This document shows, piece after piece, positions 8,640-16,299 of a stretch of 64,000 bases of DNA (within the stretch, counting starts at the first letter, position 1; every line of letters starts with the position of its first letter). The notes under the pieces are model-generated. The model was not told the origin of the DNA and did not search any database. It saw only the letters and a list, made by a program, of their open reading frames with translations. The translations under genes and the position numbers were made by a program. Source of the DNA: DATHRK01 sp035465395 (lineage in GTDB: Bacteria > Gemmatimonadota > Gemmatimonadetes > Longimicrobiales > RSA9); assembly GCA_035465395.1 (NCBI GenBank), contig DATHRK010000073.1:62001-126000 (forward strand), in the 5' to 3' direction.

Positions 8640-10658
8640 TCAGGAGCCGGCCGCCGCGGGGGCGCGGGCGCGCGTCGGGTCGGCCCTCGAGAGGCGTCCC
8701 GGACGCCGGCTCCGCGGGCCCGCCAGAAGGGAGACCAGGGCCCCGGCGCCGACGATGCCACCGCCGATCCAGATCCACACCACCAGGGGCTCCACGAGCG
8801 CCTGGATGGTCACGTTCGCCCCGTCCCTGTCGAACGCCATCAGCACCAGGTAGAGGTCCTCGTGGGGGCGCTCGCGCACGGCGGGGGTGGTGATGGGCTG
8901 GTCGCTCGTGCGGTAGAAGTTGAGGCTCGGCTGGAGCACATCGGCCACCTCGCCGTCGGCGTCCAGCAGCGCCATGTCGGCCCAGACGACGAAGCGCCTC
9001 GGCTCATCGCGCGCGGCCACGCCGTCGAAGCGCAGGCGGTACCCCTCGATCTCGAGCGTCTCGCCCGGTCGCAGCGTGCGCTCGACTTCCGTGCGGAAGG
9101 CCGACGACGCGGCGATGCCCACCGCCATCGCCAGGACGCCGAGGTGCGCGATGTAGCCGCCGTAGCGCCTGCCGTTGGAGCGGACCAGGCGGCCGAGCGC
9201 GACCCAGGCGCCTTCGCCCTTGGCGCGCATGCGGGCGCGCGCGCCGCGCCAGAACTCGCCGAGGTTGGAGGCCGCGGCCCAGCCGGCGAAGGCGAAGGCG
9301 GCGTAGGCGTAGAGGTTCCGCGTGCCGAACGCCGCGGCGATCGCGATCGCCGCAGCGGCGGCCAGACCGGGCGCCACGAAGCGCGTCCGCAGCTCCTCCC
9401 GCGTGGTGGCCCGCCACGGCAGCGCCGGCCCCACGCCCAGCAGGAAGAGCAGCGCCGCGATCAGCGGCAGCGTCATACGGTTGAAGAACGGCGCCCCCAC
9501 GCTGACCTTCACGCCCCGCATGGCCTCCGCCACCAGAGGGTACACGGTGCCCAGCAGCACGGTGAAGGTGAAGACCGTGAGCAGCAGGTTGTTCAGCAGG
9601 AACACCGTCTCGCGGCTGGCCACCGCGCCCATGCGGCCCTCCGAGCGCAGCGCCCGGCTGCGGCCCAGGACCAGCGCGAGGGAGAACACGAGGCACAGCG
9701 CGATGAAGGAGAGGAACCAGTAGCCGATCTCCCCCTCGGCGAACGCGTGCACCGATGCGACGATCCCGCTGCGCGTGAGGAACGTGCCGAAGATCGTCAG
9801 CAGGAACGTCGCGACGATCAGGCTCAGGTTCCAGACGCGCAGCAGCCCCCGCCTCTCCTCGACCATCGCGGAGTGGAGGAACGCGGTGGCCGTGAGCCAC
9901 GGCAGGAAGGACGCGTTCTCCACCGGATCCCACGCCCAGTAGCCGCCCCACCCCAACACCTCGTAGGACCACCACATTCCGGCCATGATCGCCAGCGACA
10001 GGAACCCCCACGCGGCGAGCGTCCAGCGGCGCGTGAGCCGCAGCCAGGCGCCGTCCTCCACCCGCCCGCTCAGCATCGCCCCGATCGCGAACGCGAACGG
10101 CACCGAGAGCCCCACGTAGCCGAGGTACAGCAGCGGCGGGTGGATGCCCATCAGGATGTGGTTCTGCAGCAGCGGATTCGGGCCGGGGCCGTCGGCGGGC
10201 ACCGGGCTGACCTCGACGAAGGGATCCGCCGGCCCGAGGAGGAGCAGGTAGAAGAACGCCCCGATGACCAGCAGAGTGGCGGTCGCGTAGGGCACCAGGG
10301 AGCCGTGGCGGTCGCGATTCAGGAACACCACCGCCGCCGAGTACCCGGACAGCACCAGCCCCCAGAACAGGATCGAGCCCTCCAGGGCGCCCCACAGCGA
10401 GATCACCGTATAGAAGAGGGGGGTGGACCGGTTCCCGACCTGGGCGACGTAGCCCACGCTGAAGTCGTGTGTGACCAGCGCGTAGACCATCGACAGGTTG
10501 GCGATCAGCAGCAGCGCGAAGGTGCCATAGGTCGCCAGCTGAGCGCTGCGCAGGAAGTCGGGGCGGGAGCGCCGTACGCCGAGCACGGCGATCGCGGCGC
10601 CGAACAAGGCGAGCAGGAGCGCCGCCATGATCGCGCTGTGGCCGAGGAGGCGAATCAC
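8640..10658 (-). CDS. ccmF: Cytochrome c heme lyase subunit CcmF
   Basis: Large polytopic membrane protein (672 residues) that, with CcmH, attaches heme delivered by holo-CcmE to apocytochrome c. The tryptophan-rich WWD heme-handling motif is at about 237-254 (WGGYWAWDPVENAS), and conserved HPP at about 173-175 and later periplasmic loops are present. About 14 membrane segments fit the family. A large periplasmic domain (about 530-620) precedes the last membrane helix, and a basic tail ends the protein. The GTG start has only a distant GGAG (about 13 nt). It lies 49 nt after ccmE and 37 nt before ccmG in the ccm operon. Confidence 0.96.
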   Translation of the reverse strand: MIRLLGHSAIMAALLLALFGAAIAVLGVRRSRPDFLRSAQLATYGTFALLLIANLSMVYALVTHDFSVGYVAQVGNRSTPLFYTVISLWGALEGSILFWGLVLSGYSAAVVFLNRDRHGSLVPYATATLLVIGAFFYLLLLGPADPFVEVSPVPADGPGPNPLLQNHILMGIHPPLLYLGYVGLSVPFAFAIGAMLSGRVEDGAWLRLTRRWTLAAWGFLSLAIMAGMWWSYEVLGWGGYWAWDPVENASFLPWLTATAFLHSAMVEERRGLLRVWNLSLIVATFLLTIFGTFLTRSGIVASVHAFAEGEIGYWFLSFIALCLVFSLALVLGRSRALRSEGRMGAVASRETVFLLNNLLLTVFTFTVLLGTVYPLVAEAMRGVKVSVGAPFFNRMTLPLIAALLFLLGVGPALPWRATTREELRTRFVAPGLAAAAAIAIAAAFGTRNLYAYAAFAFAGWAAASNLGEFWRGARARMRAKGEGAWVALGRLVRSNGRRYGGYIAHLGVLAMAVGIAASSAFRTEVERTLRPGETLEIEGYRLRFDGVAARDEPRRFVVWADMALLDADGEVADVLQPSLNFYRTSDQPITTPAVRERPHEDLYLVLMAFDRDGANVTIQALVEPLVVWIWIGGGIVGAGALVSLLAGPRSRRPGRLSRADPTRARAPAAAGS

Positions 10659-10707
10659 GGTGCTGCGGCGCTCCGTTCGTCTGGTGGCGGTACCCGGGGC
10701 GGCAGGC

Positions 10708-11169
10708 TCAAGAGCCCGGTGCCTCGGTGATCAGGCCTTCGTACAGCTGCTCCGGGCGCTCGCCTTCGGCGGGGGCGCGATACTCGTTGGAGTGCTTGAC
10801 CATCAGGTTCGTCGCGTGGAACGCGCCGTCGTCCTTCAGCGTGCCCTCCACGACCACGCCGATGCCCTCCCGGAACATCTGCGGCGGCGCGCCGCTCGAG
10901 TGCACGTGGTAGGCGTGGACGTTGTCCGTCAGCCGGAAGGTGAGATCGAGCGCCTCGGCGTTCCACTCCAGGGTGCCGGGGGCCACCATGCCGCCGAGCC
11001 GGATCGGGGTATCGAGCGCGTCATCGCCCCGCTCGGCCAGCTCCGTCGGCGTCAGAAAGTACACCAGGTTGTCGCCTAGCCCGCCCCACGCCAGGTAGCC
11101 GAAGCCGGCGAGGATCGCGACGAGTCCGACGACGACCGTCGTCTTGATACCGACAGAACCCTTGCTCAT
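10708..11169 (-). CDS. ccmE: Cytochrome c maturation heme chaperone CcmE
   Basis: Periplasmic heme chaperone (153 residues) that covalently binds heme and passes it to CcmF. One N-terminal membrane anchor (about 9-29) is followed by an OB-fold. The heme-binding motif VKHSNEY gives His126, the covalent ligand, and Tyr130, an axial ligand, in the usual H-x-x-x-Y form. The ATG start overlaps the stop of ccmD as ATGA, indicating translational coupling. Confidence 0.95.
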   Translation of the reverse strand: MSKGSVGIKTTVVVGLVAILAGFGYLAWGGLGDNLVYFLTPTELAERGDDALDTPIRLGGMVAPGTLEWNAEALDLTFRLTDNVHAYHVHSSGAPPQMFREGIGVVVEGTLKDDGAFHATNLMVKHSNEYRAPAEGERPEQLYEGLITEAPGS

Positions 11170-11315
11170 GGGGTCTCCTCCGATTCACCGCCGAGGGCCT
11201 GTTCCAGTGCGCGACGTGCGCGTCGGCCCCGGAGCATGACGTATCCCCAATAAGCGAGGAGCGTTCCCCACGTGATGCCGTACGCCGCGATCACGAAACC
11301 CCATTCACCGGACAT
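11166..11315 (-). CDS. ccmD: CcmD-like heme exporter small subunit
   Basis: A 49-residue membrane protein in the position and with the architecture of CcmD: short N-terminus (MSGEWGFVI), one transmembrane helix (about residues 7-27) and a basic, charged cytoplasmic tail. It overlaps the end of ccmC by 11 nt and the start of ccmE by 4 nt (ATGA), so it is embedded in a translationally coupled set. CcmD binds CcmABC and is needed to release holo-CcmE. Sequence conservation in this family is weak, so the call rests mainly on size, topology and place. Confidence 0.82.
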   Translation of the reverse strand: MSGEWGFVIAAYGITWGTLLAYWGYVMLRGRRARRALEQALGGESEETP

Positions 11316-12066
11316 GATCGCCCTCCCGGAGCGCGCGCTCCTCTTCGATCGCCACGACGGCGGCTTCGGCGGTCGCGACGCGCCGCCGCAGCAGCACCAG
11401 ATAGGTGGCCACGAAGAGCACCGCGAAGGCGTTCAACCGCAGCGCCGTGGCGTAGGCGGGATCCATGGTCGATGGCGTCGATTGCACCTGGTGCAGGGAG
11501 CGCCACCAGCGCACCGACATGTAGACCACCGGGACGCCCAGCGCGCCGAGGATCCCCACGAGAGCGCTCCAGCGCGCCCGCCGCTCCGGGTCGTCCACGA
11601 GGGAGCGGAGGGTCAGGTACCCGGTAAAGATGAGAAACAGGACGAGGGTCGAGCTGAGCCGCGGATCCCAGGTCCACCAGACGCCCCACGTCGGCTTCGC
11701 CCAGATCATGCCCTGCACCAGCACGAGCCCGTTCAGAAGCGTCCCCACCTCGGCGGCCGAAGCGCCGAGACGGTCGGCGGCCGGGGCGCGCGAGGCAAGG
11801 TACCAGACCCCCGCCACCAGCACGACGAAGAACGACAGGAACGCGATCCACGCGGTCGGCACGTGGACGTAGAGGATCTTCTGCAGGTGCCCCATGTCGC
11901 GGGCAGGGAGCGTTGCGAAGCCGACACGCTGGGTGTAGGCGAAGAAGGCCACCGCCGCAGCGCCGAAACCGGCCAGCACGAGCCCGGGCCGCAGCAGCGC
12001 CGGGGCTGCGCGTTCCACCCAGGCGGGCACCCCGCGATCCGTCGCCAGATCACGATCCACGGACAT
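11305..12066 (-). CDS. ccmC: Heme ABC transporter permease CcmC
   Basis: Polytopic membrane protein (253 residues) that loads heme onto CcmE. Six membrane helices are visible. The WWD motif is at about 126-137 (TWGVWWTWDPRL), and the flanking heme-ligand candidates are His68 (LYVHVP) and His192 (RSLHQVQ). A strong GGGAGGAG Shine-Dalgarno precedes the ATG. It is separated from ccmB by 108 nt, the largest gap within the ccm cluster, so an internal promoter there is possible. Confidence 0.95.
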   Translation of the reverse strand: MSVDRDLATDRGVPAWVERAAPALLRPGLVLAGFGAAAVAFFAYTQRVGFATLPARDMGHLQKILYVHVPTAWIAFLSFFVVLVAGVWYLASRAPAADRLGASAAEVGTLLNGLVLVQGMIWAKPTWGVWWTWDPRLSSTLVLFLIFTGYLTLRSLVDDPERRARWSALVGILGALGVPVVYMSVRWWRSLHQVQSTPSTMDPAYATALRLNAFAVLFVATYLVLLRRRVATAEAAVVAIEEERALREGDHVR

Positions 12067-12174
12067 ACCGCTCCTCCCCGAATCCCTCGGCCATCGCTGT
12101 CCTCTCTTCCGTCGTTACGATACAGCGCGCACCGAACACCTGCTCGCGGCCGCGCTTCCGGGCTCAGCGACCTG

Positions 12175-12885
12175 CTAGTCCTCCAGCACCGCCCCGTACA
12201 GGATCGTCGCCGCCCCCAGGAATATGGCGTCGAACGCCAGCAGCACGCCCACCCAGTTCACGCGCGCGGCGACGACATCGCCGAGCAGCGCGACCTGAGT
12301 GGCTCGCACGGCCGCGATCACGAGCGGCGCGAGCATGGGAAACAGCAGCAGCGGCAGGAGAACCTCCCGCGCGCGCACGCGGCTCGCCATCCCCGCGTAG
12401 AACGTCCCCAGCGCCACGGTGCCCAGCGTGCCCAACGCCAGGATCGGCAGCAGGCGGGCGAGCGCCCCGAGCAACGGCAGGCCGTACAGGATGCCGGCCA
12501 TCGGCAGCACGACGGCCTCGACCGCCGCGACGAACGCCAGGCTGCCCAGCACCTTGCCGAGGAAGAGCGACCGCCGATCCCCGGCGTACAGGAGCAACGC
12601 GTCCAGGGCGCCGTCCTCCAGCTCCAGCTGATACGCGCGCCCGAAGGCCAGGACGGAGCTGAAGATCACCGTCAGCCACAGCACGCCCGCGGCGGCAGCC
12701 CGCAGCGCGTCGGGGTCGGGACCCAGCGCGAAACCGAACAGCACGAGCATGAGCGCCGCGAACCCGACCACGGCGCCGAAGTTCGCCCGGGAGCGTGCCT
12801 CCACGAGGACGTCCTTGTGGGCGACGGCGAGGATCCGGGAGAGCTCGCCGGGCGCGCCTCCCGGTCGGTCTCGGCGCCGGCTCAT
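12175..12885 (-). CDS. ccmB: Heme exporter permease CcmB
   Basis: Membrane subunit (236 residues) of the CcmAB ABC unit that uses ATP to release holo-CcmE from CcmC. Six hydrophobic segments are present, with the family-typical N-terminal AHKDVLVEAR and the FGRAYQLELEDGALDALLLY segment near residues 81-100. The ATG overlaps the ccmA stop as ATGA. The frame is open far upstream through ccmA, but that upstream part is Arg/Gly-rich and not coding. Confidence 0.95.
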   Translation of the reverse strand: MSRRRDRPGGAPGELSRILAVAHKDVLVEARSRANFGAVVGFAALMLVLFGFALGPDPDALRAAAAGVLWLTVIFSSVLAFGRAYQLELEDGALDALLLYAGDRRSLFLGKVLGSLAFVAAVEAVVLPMAGILYGLPLLGALARLLPILALGTLGTVALGTFYAGMASRVRAREVLLPLLLFPMLAPLVIAAVRATQVALLGDVVAARVNWVGVLLAFDAIFLGAATILYGAVLED

Positions 12886-13601
12886 CGAAGCGCCATCCGC
12901 TGCGCCCCGGGCTCGGGGTGACGCTCCTTGGGCTCGGATGCGATCCGGCCGGCGTCGAGCCAGACGGTCCGATCCACGAGGCGGCGCGCGCGCTCCAGGT
13001 CGTGGGTCGCGATCACGACCGATCCGCCGCGTGCGAGCACGCCCCGGACTTCGGCGCCCAGGAGCTCCAGGCCGGGAGCGTCGAAGCTCGCGAAGGGCTC
13101 GTCGAGCAGGAGGAGCGAAGGTTCCGCGAGGAGAATCCGGGCGAGCGAGAGCCGACGGCGCATCCCCGCCGAGAAGCCGCGCACGCTGCGCTGCGCCTCC
13201 GCGGCGAGCCCCACCCTTTCGAGCGCGGCTCCCAGGCTCGCCTCGTCGGCGGCCAGGCCCAGCATGCGGGCCGCGAACGCCAGGTTCTGGCGGGCGGAGA
13301 GGTCCTCGTACAGGCCGGTGCGGTGCGCGAGGAAGGACGTGCGGGCGCGCGCCGCGTCGGCCTCTGTGACCGTGTCGTGCCCGAACACGCTCGCGGAGCC
13401 GCGCGTGGGCCGCAGGAGCGTCGCGGCGACCCGCAGCAGCGTCGTCTTGCCGCTGCCGTTCGGTCCCGCCAGGGCCACGGCCTCGCCGGGCTCGACCTTG
13501 AGGTCGACGCCGCGCAGCGCCCAGGCGCGCCCGTACCGGCGCGCGACTGCCCGCAGCGCCAGGGCGGACGGGTTGGAGCCGCGGGTGGCTTGGGTCGTCA
13601 C
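12882..13601 (-). CDS. ccmA: Heme exporter ATP-binding protein CcmA
   Basis: ABC-type ATPase (239 residues) of the CcmAB complex. Walker A is GPNGSGKTT (about 47-55), the signature region is FSAGMRRRLSLAR, Walker B is LLLLDEPF and the switch histidine lies in IATHDLE. It is the first gene of the ccmABCDEFGH-lgt run. The upstream 191 nt contain a strong perfect inverted repeat (13671-13718). Confidence 0.95.
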   Translation of the reverse strand: MTTQATRGSNPSALALRAVARRYGRAWALRGVDLKVEPGEAVALAGPNGSGKTTLLRVAATLLRPTRGSASVFGHDTVTEADAARARTSFLAHRTGLYEDLSARQNLAFAARMLGLAADEASLGAALERVGLAAEAQRSVRGFSAGMRRRLSLARILLAEPSLLLLDEPFASFDAPGLELLGAEVRGVLARGGSVVIATHDLERARRLVDRTVWLDAGRIASEPKERHPEPGAQRMALR

Positions 13602-13670
13602 GTTCCTCGCATCCGTCGGAGCGGCGCGCCCGCGTGCGCGTGCAGGGCCCGCCGCAAGTGGCAGGAAGAT

Positions 13671-13718
13671 AGGCGAGGGCCGGGAGGCGGGCCATGCCCG
13701 TGGTCCCGGCCCTCGCCT
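13671..13718. repeat. Perfect 15-bp inverted repeat between lemA and ccmA
   Basis: Arms at 13671-13685 and 13704-13718 are exact reverse complements (AGGCGAGGGCCGGGA), with an 18-nt loop. It lies 75 nt beyond the lemA stop and 70 nt before ccmA. No T-run follows on either strand, so a classic intrinsic terminator is not shown. It could be a terminator with weak tail, an mRNA-end structure or an operator for ccmA. Confidence 0.6.
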
Positions 13719-13792
13719 GTACCTCTACGCGAAGTCACGCGGAGGAAATGCTTGTGGGGAAAGCTCCTACGCAGCCATTCCCCGGCCTCTAC

Positions 13793-14377
13793 CTAGCCCT
13801 CGAAATCCACGGTCGGCGCCTCGCGCGCGCGCTCGGGTGCCTCGAACGGCTCGCGCCGGTCCGCCCCGATCACCTTCGCCGTGATCACCTGGGGGAACTG
13901 CCGTATGTAGGTGTTGTGCACCTGGACCGCCTCGTTGTAGTCCTGCCGCGAGACGCTGATCCTGTTTTCGGTCTCGGTGAGCTCGTCCTGCAGGGCGCGG
14001 AAGTTCTCGTTGGCCGTGAGGTCGGGATAGGCCTCGACGGCGACGTTGATGAACAGCCGCATCTGACGGGCCACGTCCGAGGACAGCTGGCTCAGCGCCT
14101 CGGCGTCGACCTCCGAGCTGACTCCCTGCGCCAGCGCCTCGCTGGCCTCCGCGAGGCCCGCCCGGGCACGCGCCACCTGCGTGAACGTCTCCTGCTGGAA
14201 CTCGGCCGCCTCGTCGACGGTCGCCACGAGGTTCGGAATCAGGTCGTTGCGGCGCATGAGCTCCGTCTCGACGTTCGCCCGCATCTGCTCGACCTGCTCG
14301 TCGAGCTCCTGGATCCGGTTGTAGCCGCAGCCGCCCAGCGAGAGCGCCAGGGGCACGAGAAGCCAACGTGCATTCAT
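13793..14377 (-). CDS. lemA: LemA family lipoprotein
   Basis: 194-residue LemA-family protein of unknown biochemical role, predicted to be exported and lipid-anchored: hydrophobic segment followed by the lipobox LGGC with Cys17. The rest is alpha-helical, with the family motifs RRNDLIPNLV, NRISVSRQDYNEAV and FPQVI. LemA genes commonly travel with TPM-domain (YgcG-like) genes, as here. Its start overlaps the stop of the nucleotidyltransferase-like gene as ATGA, so the three genes from 16106 to 13793 form an operon. Confidence 0.92.
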   Translation of the reverse strand: MNARWLLVPLALSLGGCGYNRIQELDEQVEQMRANVETELMRRNDLIPNLVATVDEAAEFQQETFTQVARARAGLAEASEALAQGVSSEVDAEALSQLSSDVARQMRLFINVAVEAYPDLTANENFRALQDELTETENRISVSRQDYNEAVQVHNTYIRQFPQVITAKVIGADRREPFEAPERAREAPTVDFEG

Positions 14378-15129
14378 GTTCGGGACTCCTCCTGGGGGGC
14401 GTTGCCGTCGTCACGGGCCACACCGTCGACGTATCGCACCGTCCGTTCCATCAGACGGTAGTAGCTCTCCACTTCCGGGTGGGCGAGGGTCCGCGCCGGG
14501 GCCGCTCCCTCCTGGCGCGCGCGGCGCGCCTCGAGGAGCCCGGACGGGTCCCCGCCGACGACCTCGGCCGCTGCGCTGATCGTCACCTCGGCGTCCTCTG
14601 GGACGGCGCGCCCCGCGAGGCGGAGCGTGGCCCTCAGGTACGCCTCGAACGAAGGGAGCGCGCGCAACAGCAGCGCGCCGATGTCTCGCGGGTGCTCGGC
14701 CGACACCATCAGCGTGTCGTGCAAGCGCACCAGGCTGGCCCTCAGCTCGTGCTCGAGCTGGAAGCGCAACGCGTCCCTGGACACGCTCACGCCCGCGAGC
14801 GGGTCGTCTCCCGCGAGTACCTCGCGGTGGTCGAGCATGTCCGCGATCTCCACCGCGAACACGTCGGTGGCGCGCCCCCAGTCGGTCGCGTCCAGCACCA
14901 TCGGCGCGGCGTTGCCCATCTCGATCCAGCGGCGGGCATCGGGGCCCGCGGTCTCGAGATCCTCCATGCGGATCCCGTCGAGCAGCAGGAGGAGGTTGAT
15001 GTCGCTCACGCCCGGGATGGCCTGTCCGCGCGGTACCGATCCGTGCAGGACGGCCGCCCGGAGCCGGTCTCCCCAGAAACGCTTCACGTCCGCGACGAAG
15101 CGCCGCGCCGTCACCCTCGGGTCCGCCAT
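14374..15129 (-). CDS. Nucleotidyltransferase-like protein with altered catalytic motif
   Basis: Cytoplasmic protein of 251 residues. Near the N-terminus it has LHGSVPRG and VSDINLL, the spacing of the nucleotidyltransferase fold pattern hG[GS]...Dh[DE]h (G30, S31, D43), but the second carboxylate is Asn45. The C-terminal half is helical and resembles the substrate-binding or HEPN-like part of such proteins. The ATG at 15129 was chosen because AGGAGG lies 4 nt before it; a GTG at 15144 overlapping the previous stop (GTGA) would add five residues. It sits between a TPM protein and LemA. No substrate can be named, and it may be inactive as a transferase. Confidence 0.7.
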   Translation of the reverse strand: MADPRVTARRFVADVKRFWGDRLRAAVLHGSVPRGQAIPGVSDINLLLLLDGIRMEDLETAGPDARRWIEMGNAAPMVLDATDWGRATDVFAVEIADMLDHREVLAGDDPLAGVSVSRDALRFQLEHELRASLVRLHDTLMVSAEHPRDIGALLLRALPSFEAYLRATLRLAGRAVPEDAEVTISAAAEVVGGDPSGLLEARRARQEGAAPARTLAHPEVESYYRLMERTVRYVDGVARDDGNAPQEESRT

Positions 15130-15140
15130 ACGCCCTCCTT

Positions 15141-16106
15141 TCACCAGCTACCGCCCGCGCCGCCTCCGCCGAAGCCGCCTCCGCCGCCGAATCCTCCGAA
15201 GCCGCCGCCGAACCCGCCGCCGCCGATGCCGCCTCCGCTGAAACCGCCCCACCCGCCACGGTGGCGTCCGCCCAGCGGGAAGGGCAGGAAGACGACGGGC
15301 AGCCGGGAACGCCGCCGGCCCCCTCCCCCGCCCCACGGGCCGCCACCCCCGCCGCTTCGGACGATCAGCAGGAAGATCATCAAGCCGATGCCGATGAGCA
15401 CGATCGCGCCGAAGCCGAGGCCCTCGGCGGGCGCCTCGCGGCGCACCGCGTCCAGCGCGGGGATGTCCCCGGTGATCTCGAAGTCGAAGGCGTCGGCGTA
15501 CTCCAGCGCGAGCGCGGCGACCGTCAGGAAGATCCCCTCGCCGTAGTCCTGGCGACGGAATTCGGGAATCGCGAGCCGGTCGCGGATGCGGCCGATTTCG
15601 GCGGCCGTGATGAAGGCGTTGGCGCCGCGCGCCGTGGCGACGAAGAAGTGGCCGCGCCCGTCCGGCGACGTCTCGCGTGGAACGACCAGCACGACGAGGC
15701 CGGTCTGGCGCCGATCGTCCCCGATCTCCCCCCTCTGGCCGATCTCCCAGGTGTTGCCGATGGTGCGCGCTACCTGTTCCGCGGATCGGCCTTCGAGCGA
15801 TCGTAGCGTGACCACGACCATCTCGCCCCCGGACTTGCCGCGCACCTCGTCGATGATTCGCAGCGTGCGCGCCTCGTCCTCGGCGGGGATCACCTCGGCG
15901 AAGTCGTTGATGTAGCCGACCGGCGCGGGGAGGTCCTGGGCCAGGCTCGGCTGAGGAAGCGCCCACACCCACGTTGCAGCCAGCAGGGCCAGCCCGGTCC
16001 CGCCGCGCGGGGCGGTCCGTCCCGTCGCGCCCCGCGGCGGCGCGGCGCGGGAGCGCGCCGGACCAGCGCCCGTCCGGGCGATCTCCGCGGGTCGTGTTCG
16101 GTGCAT
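15141..16106 (-). CDS. TPM-domain (YgcG-like) membrane protein
   Basis: 321 residues. A long basic N-terminus leads into a signal segment (about 37-56, ending SLAQ). The TPM domain spans about 60-200 (GYINDFAEVIP, GGEMVVVTLRSLEG, WEIGQ). One membrane helix follows (about 231-250), then an Arg-rich stretch and a Gly-rich C-terminal tail. TPM domains are found in photosystem-repair and envelope proteins; in bacteria they often pair with LemA, seen two genes downstream. The ATG is 193 nt from the divergent CehA-type gene. Upstream in-frame sequence is open but low-complexity. Confidence 0.85.
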   Translation of the reverse strand: MHRTRPAEIARTGAGPARSRAAPPRGATGRTAPRGGTGLALLAATWVWALPQPSLAQDLPAPVGYINDFAEVIPAEDEARTLRIIDEVRGKSGGEMVVVTLRSLEGRSAEQVARTIGNTWEIGQRGEIGDDRRQTGLVVLVVPRETSPDGRGHFFVATARGANAFITAAEIGRIRDRLAIPEFRRQDYGEGIFLTVAALALEYADAFDFEITGDIPALDAVRREAPAEGLGFGAIVLIGIGLMIFLLIVRSGGGGGPWGGGGGRRRSRLPVVFLPFPLGGRHRGGWGGFSGGGIGGGGFGGGFGGFGGGGGFGGGGAGGSW

Positions 16107-16299
16107 GGGATCCGGGTGCGTGGGTGGCTGCCGCTCCCCTGGACTACGCGCGCGGGGGGCGGGGCGTTCACCGACGCGGTCCCCCGGAGCAGGTTTCGCG
16201 CCGCACCGGCCCACCGTCGGGGATGCTCGCGTTGCTCCCGTGGCCGTGGATGCCCAGCTTGGCCTCCCACGGAGAGTCGACCCCCCAGGGAGCGAGACC

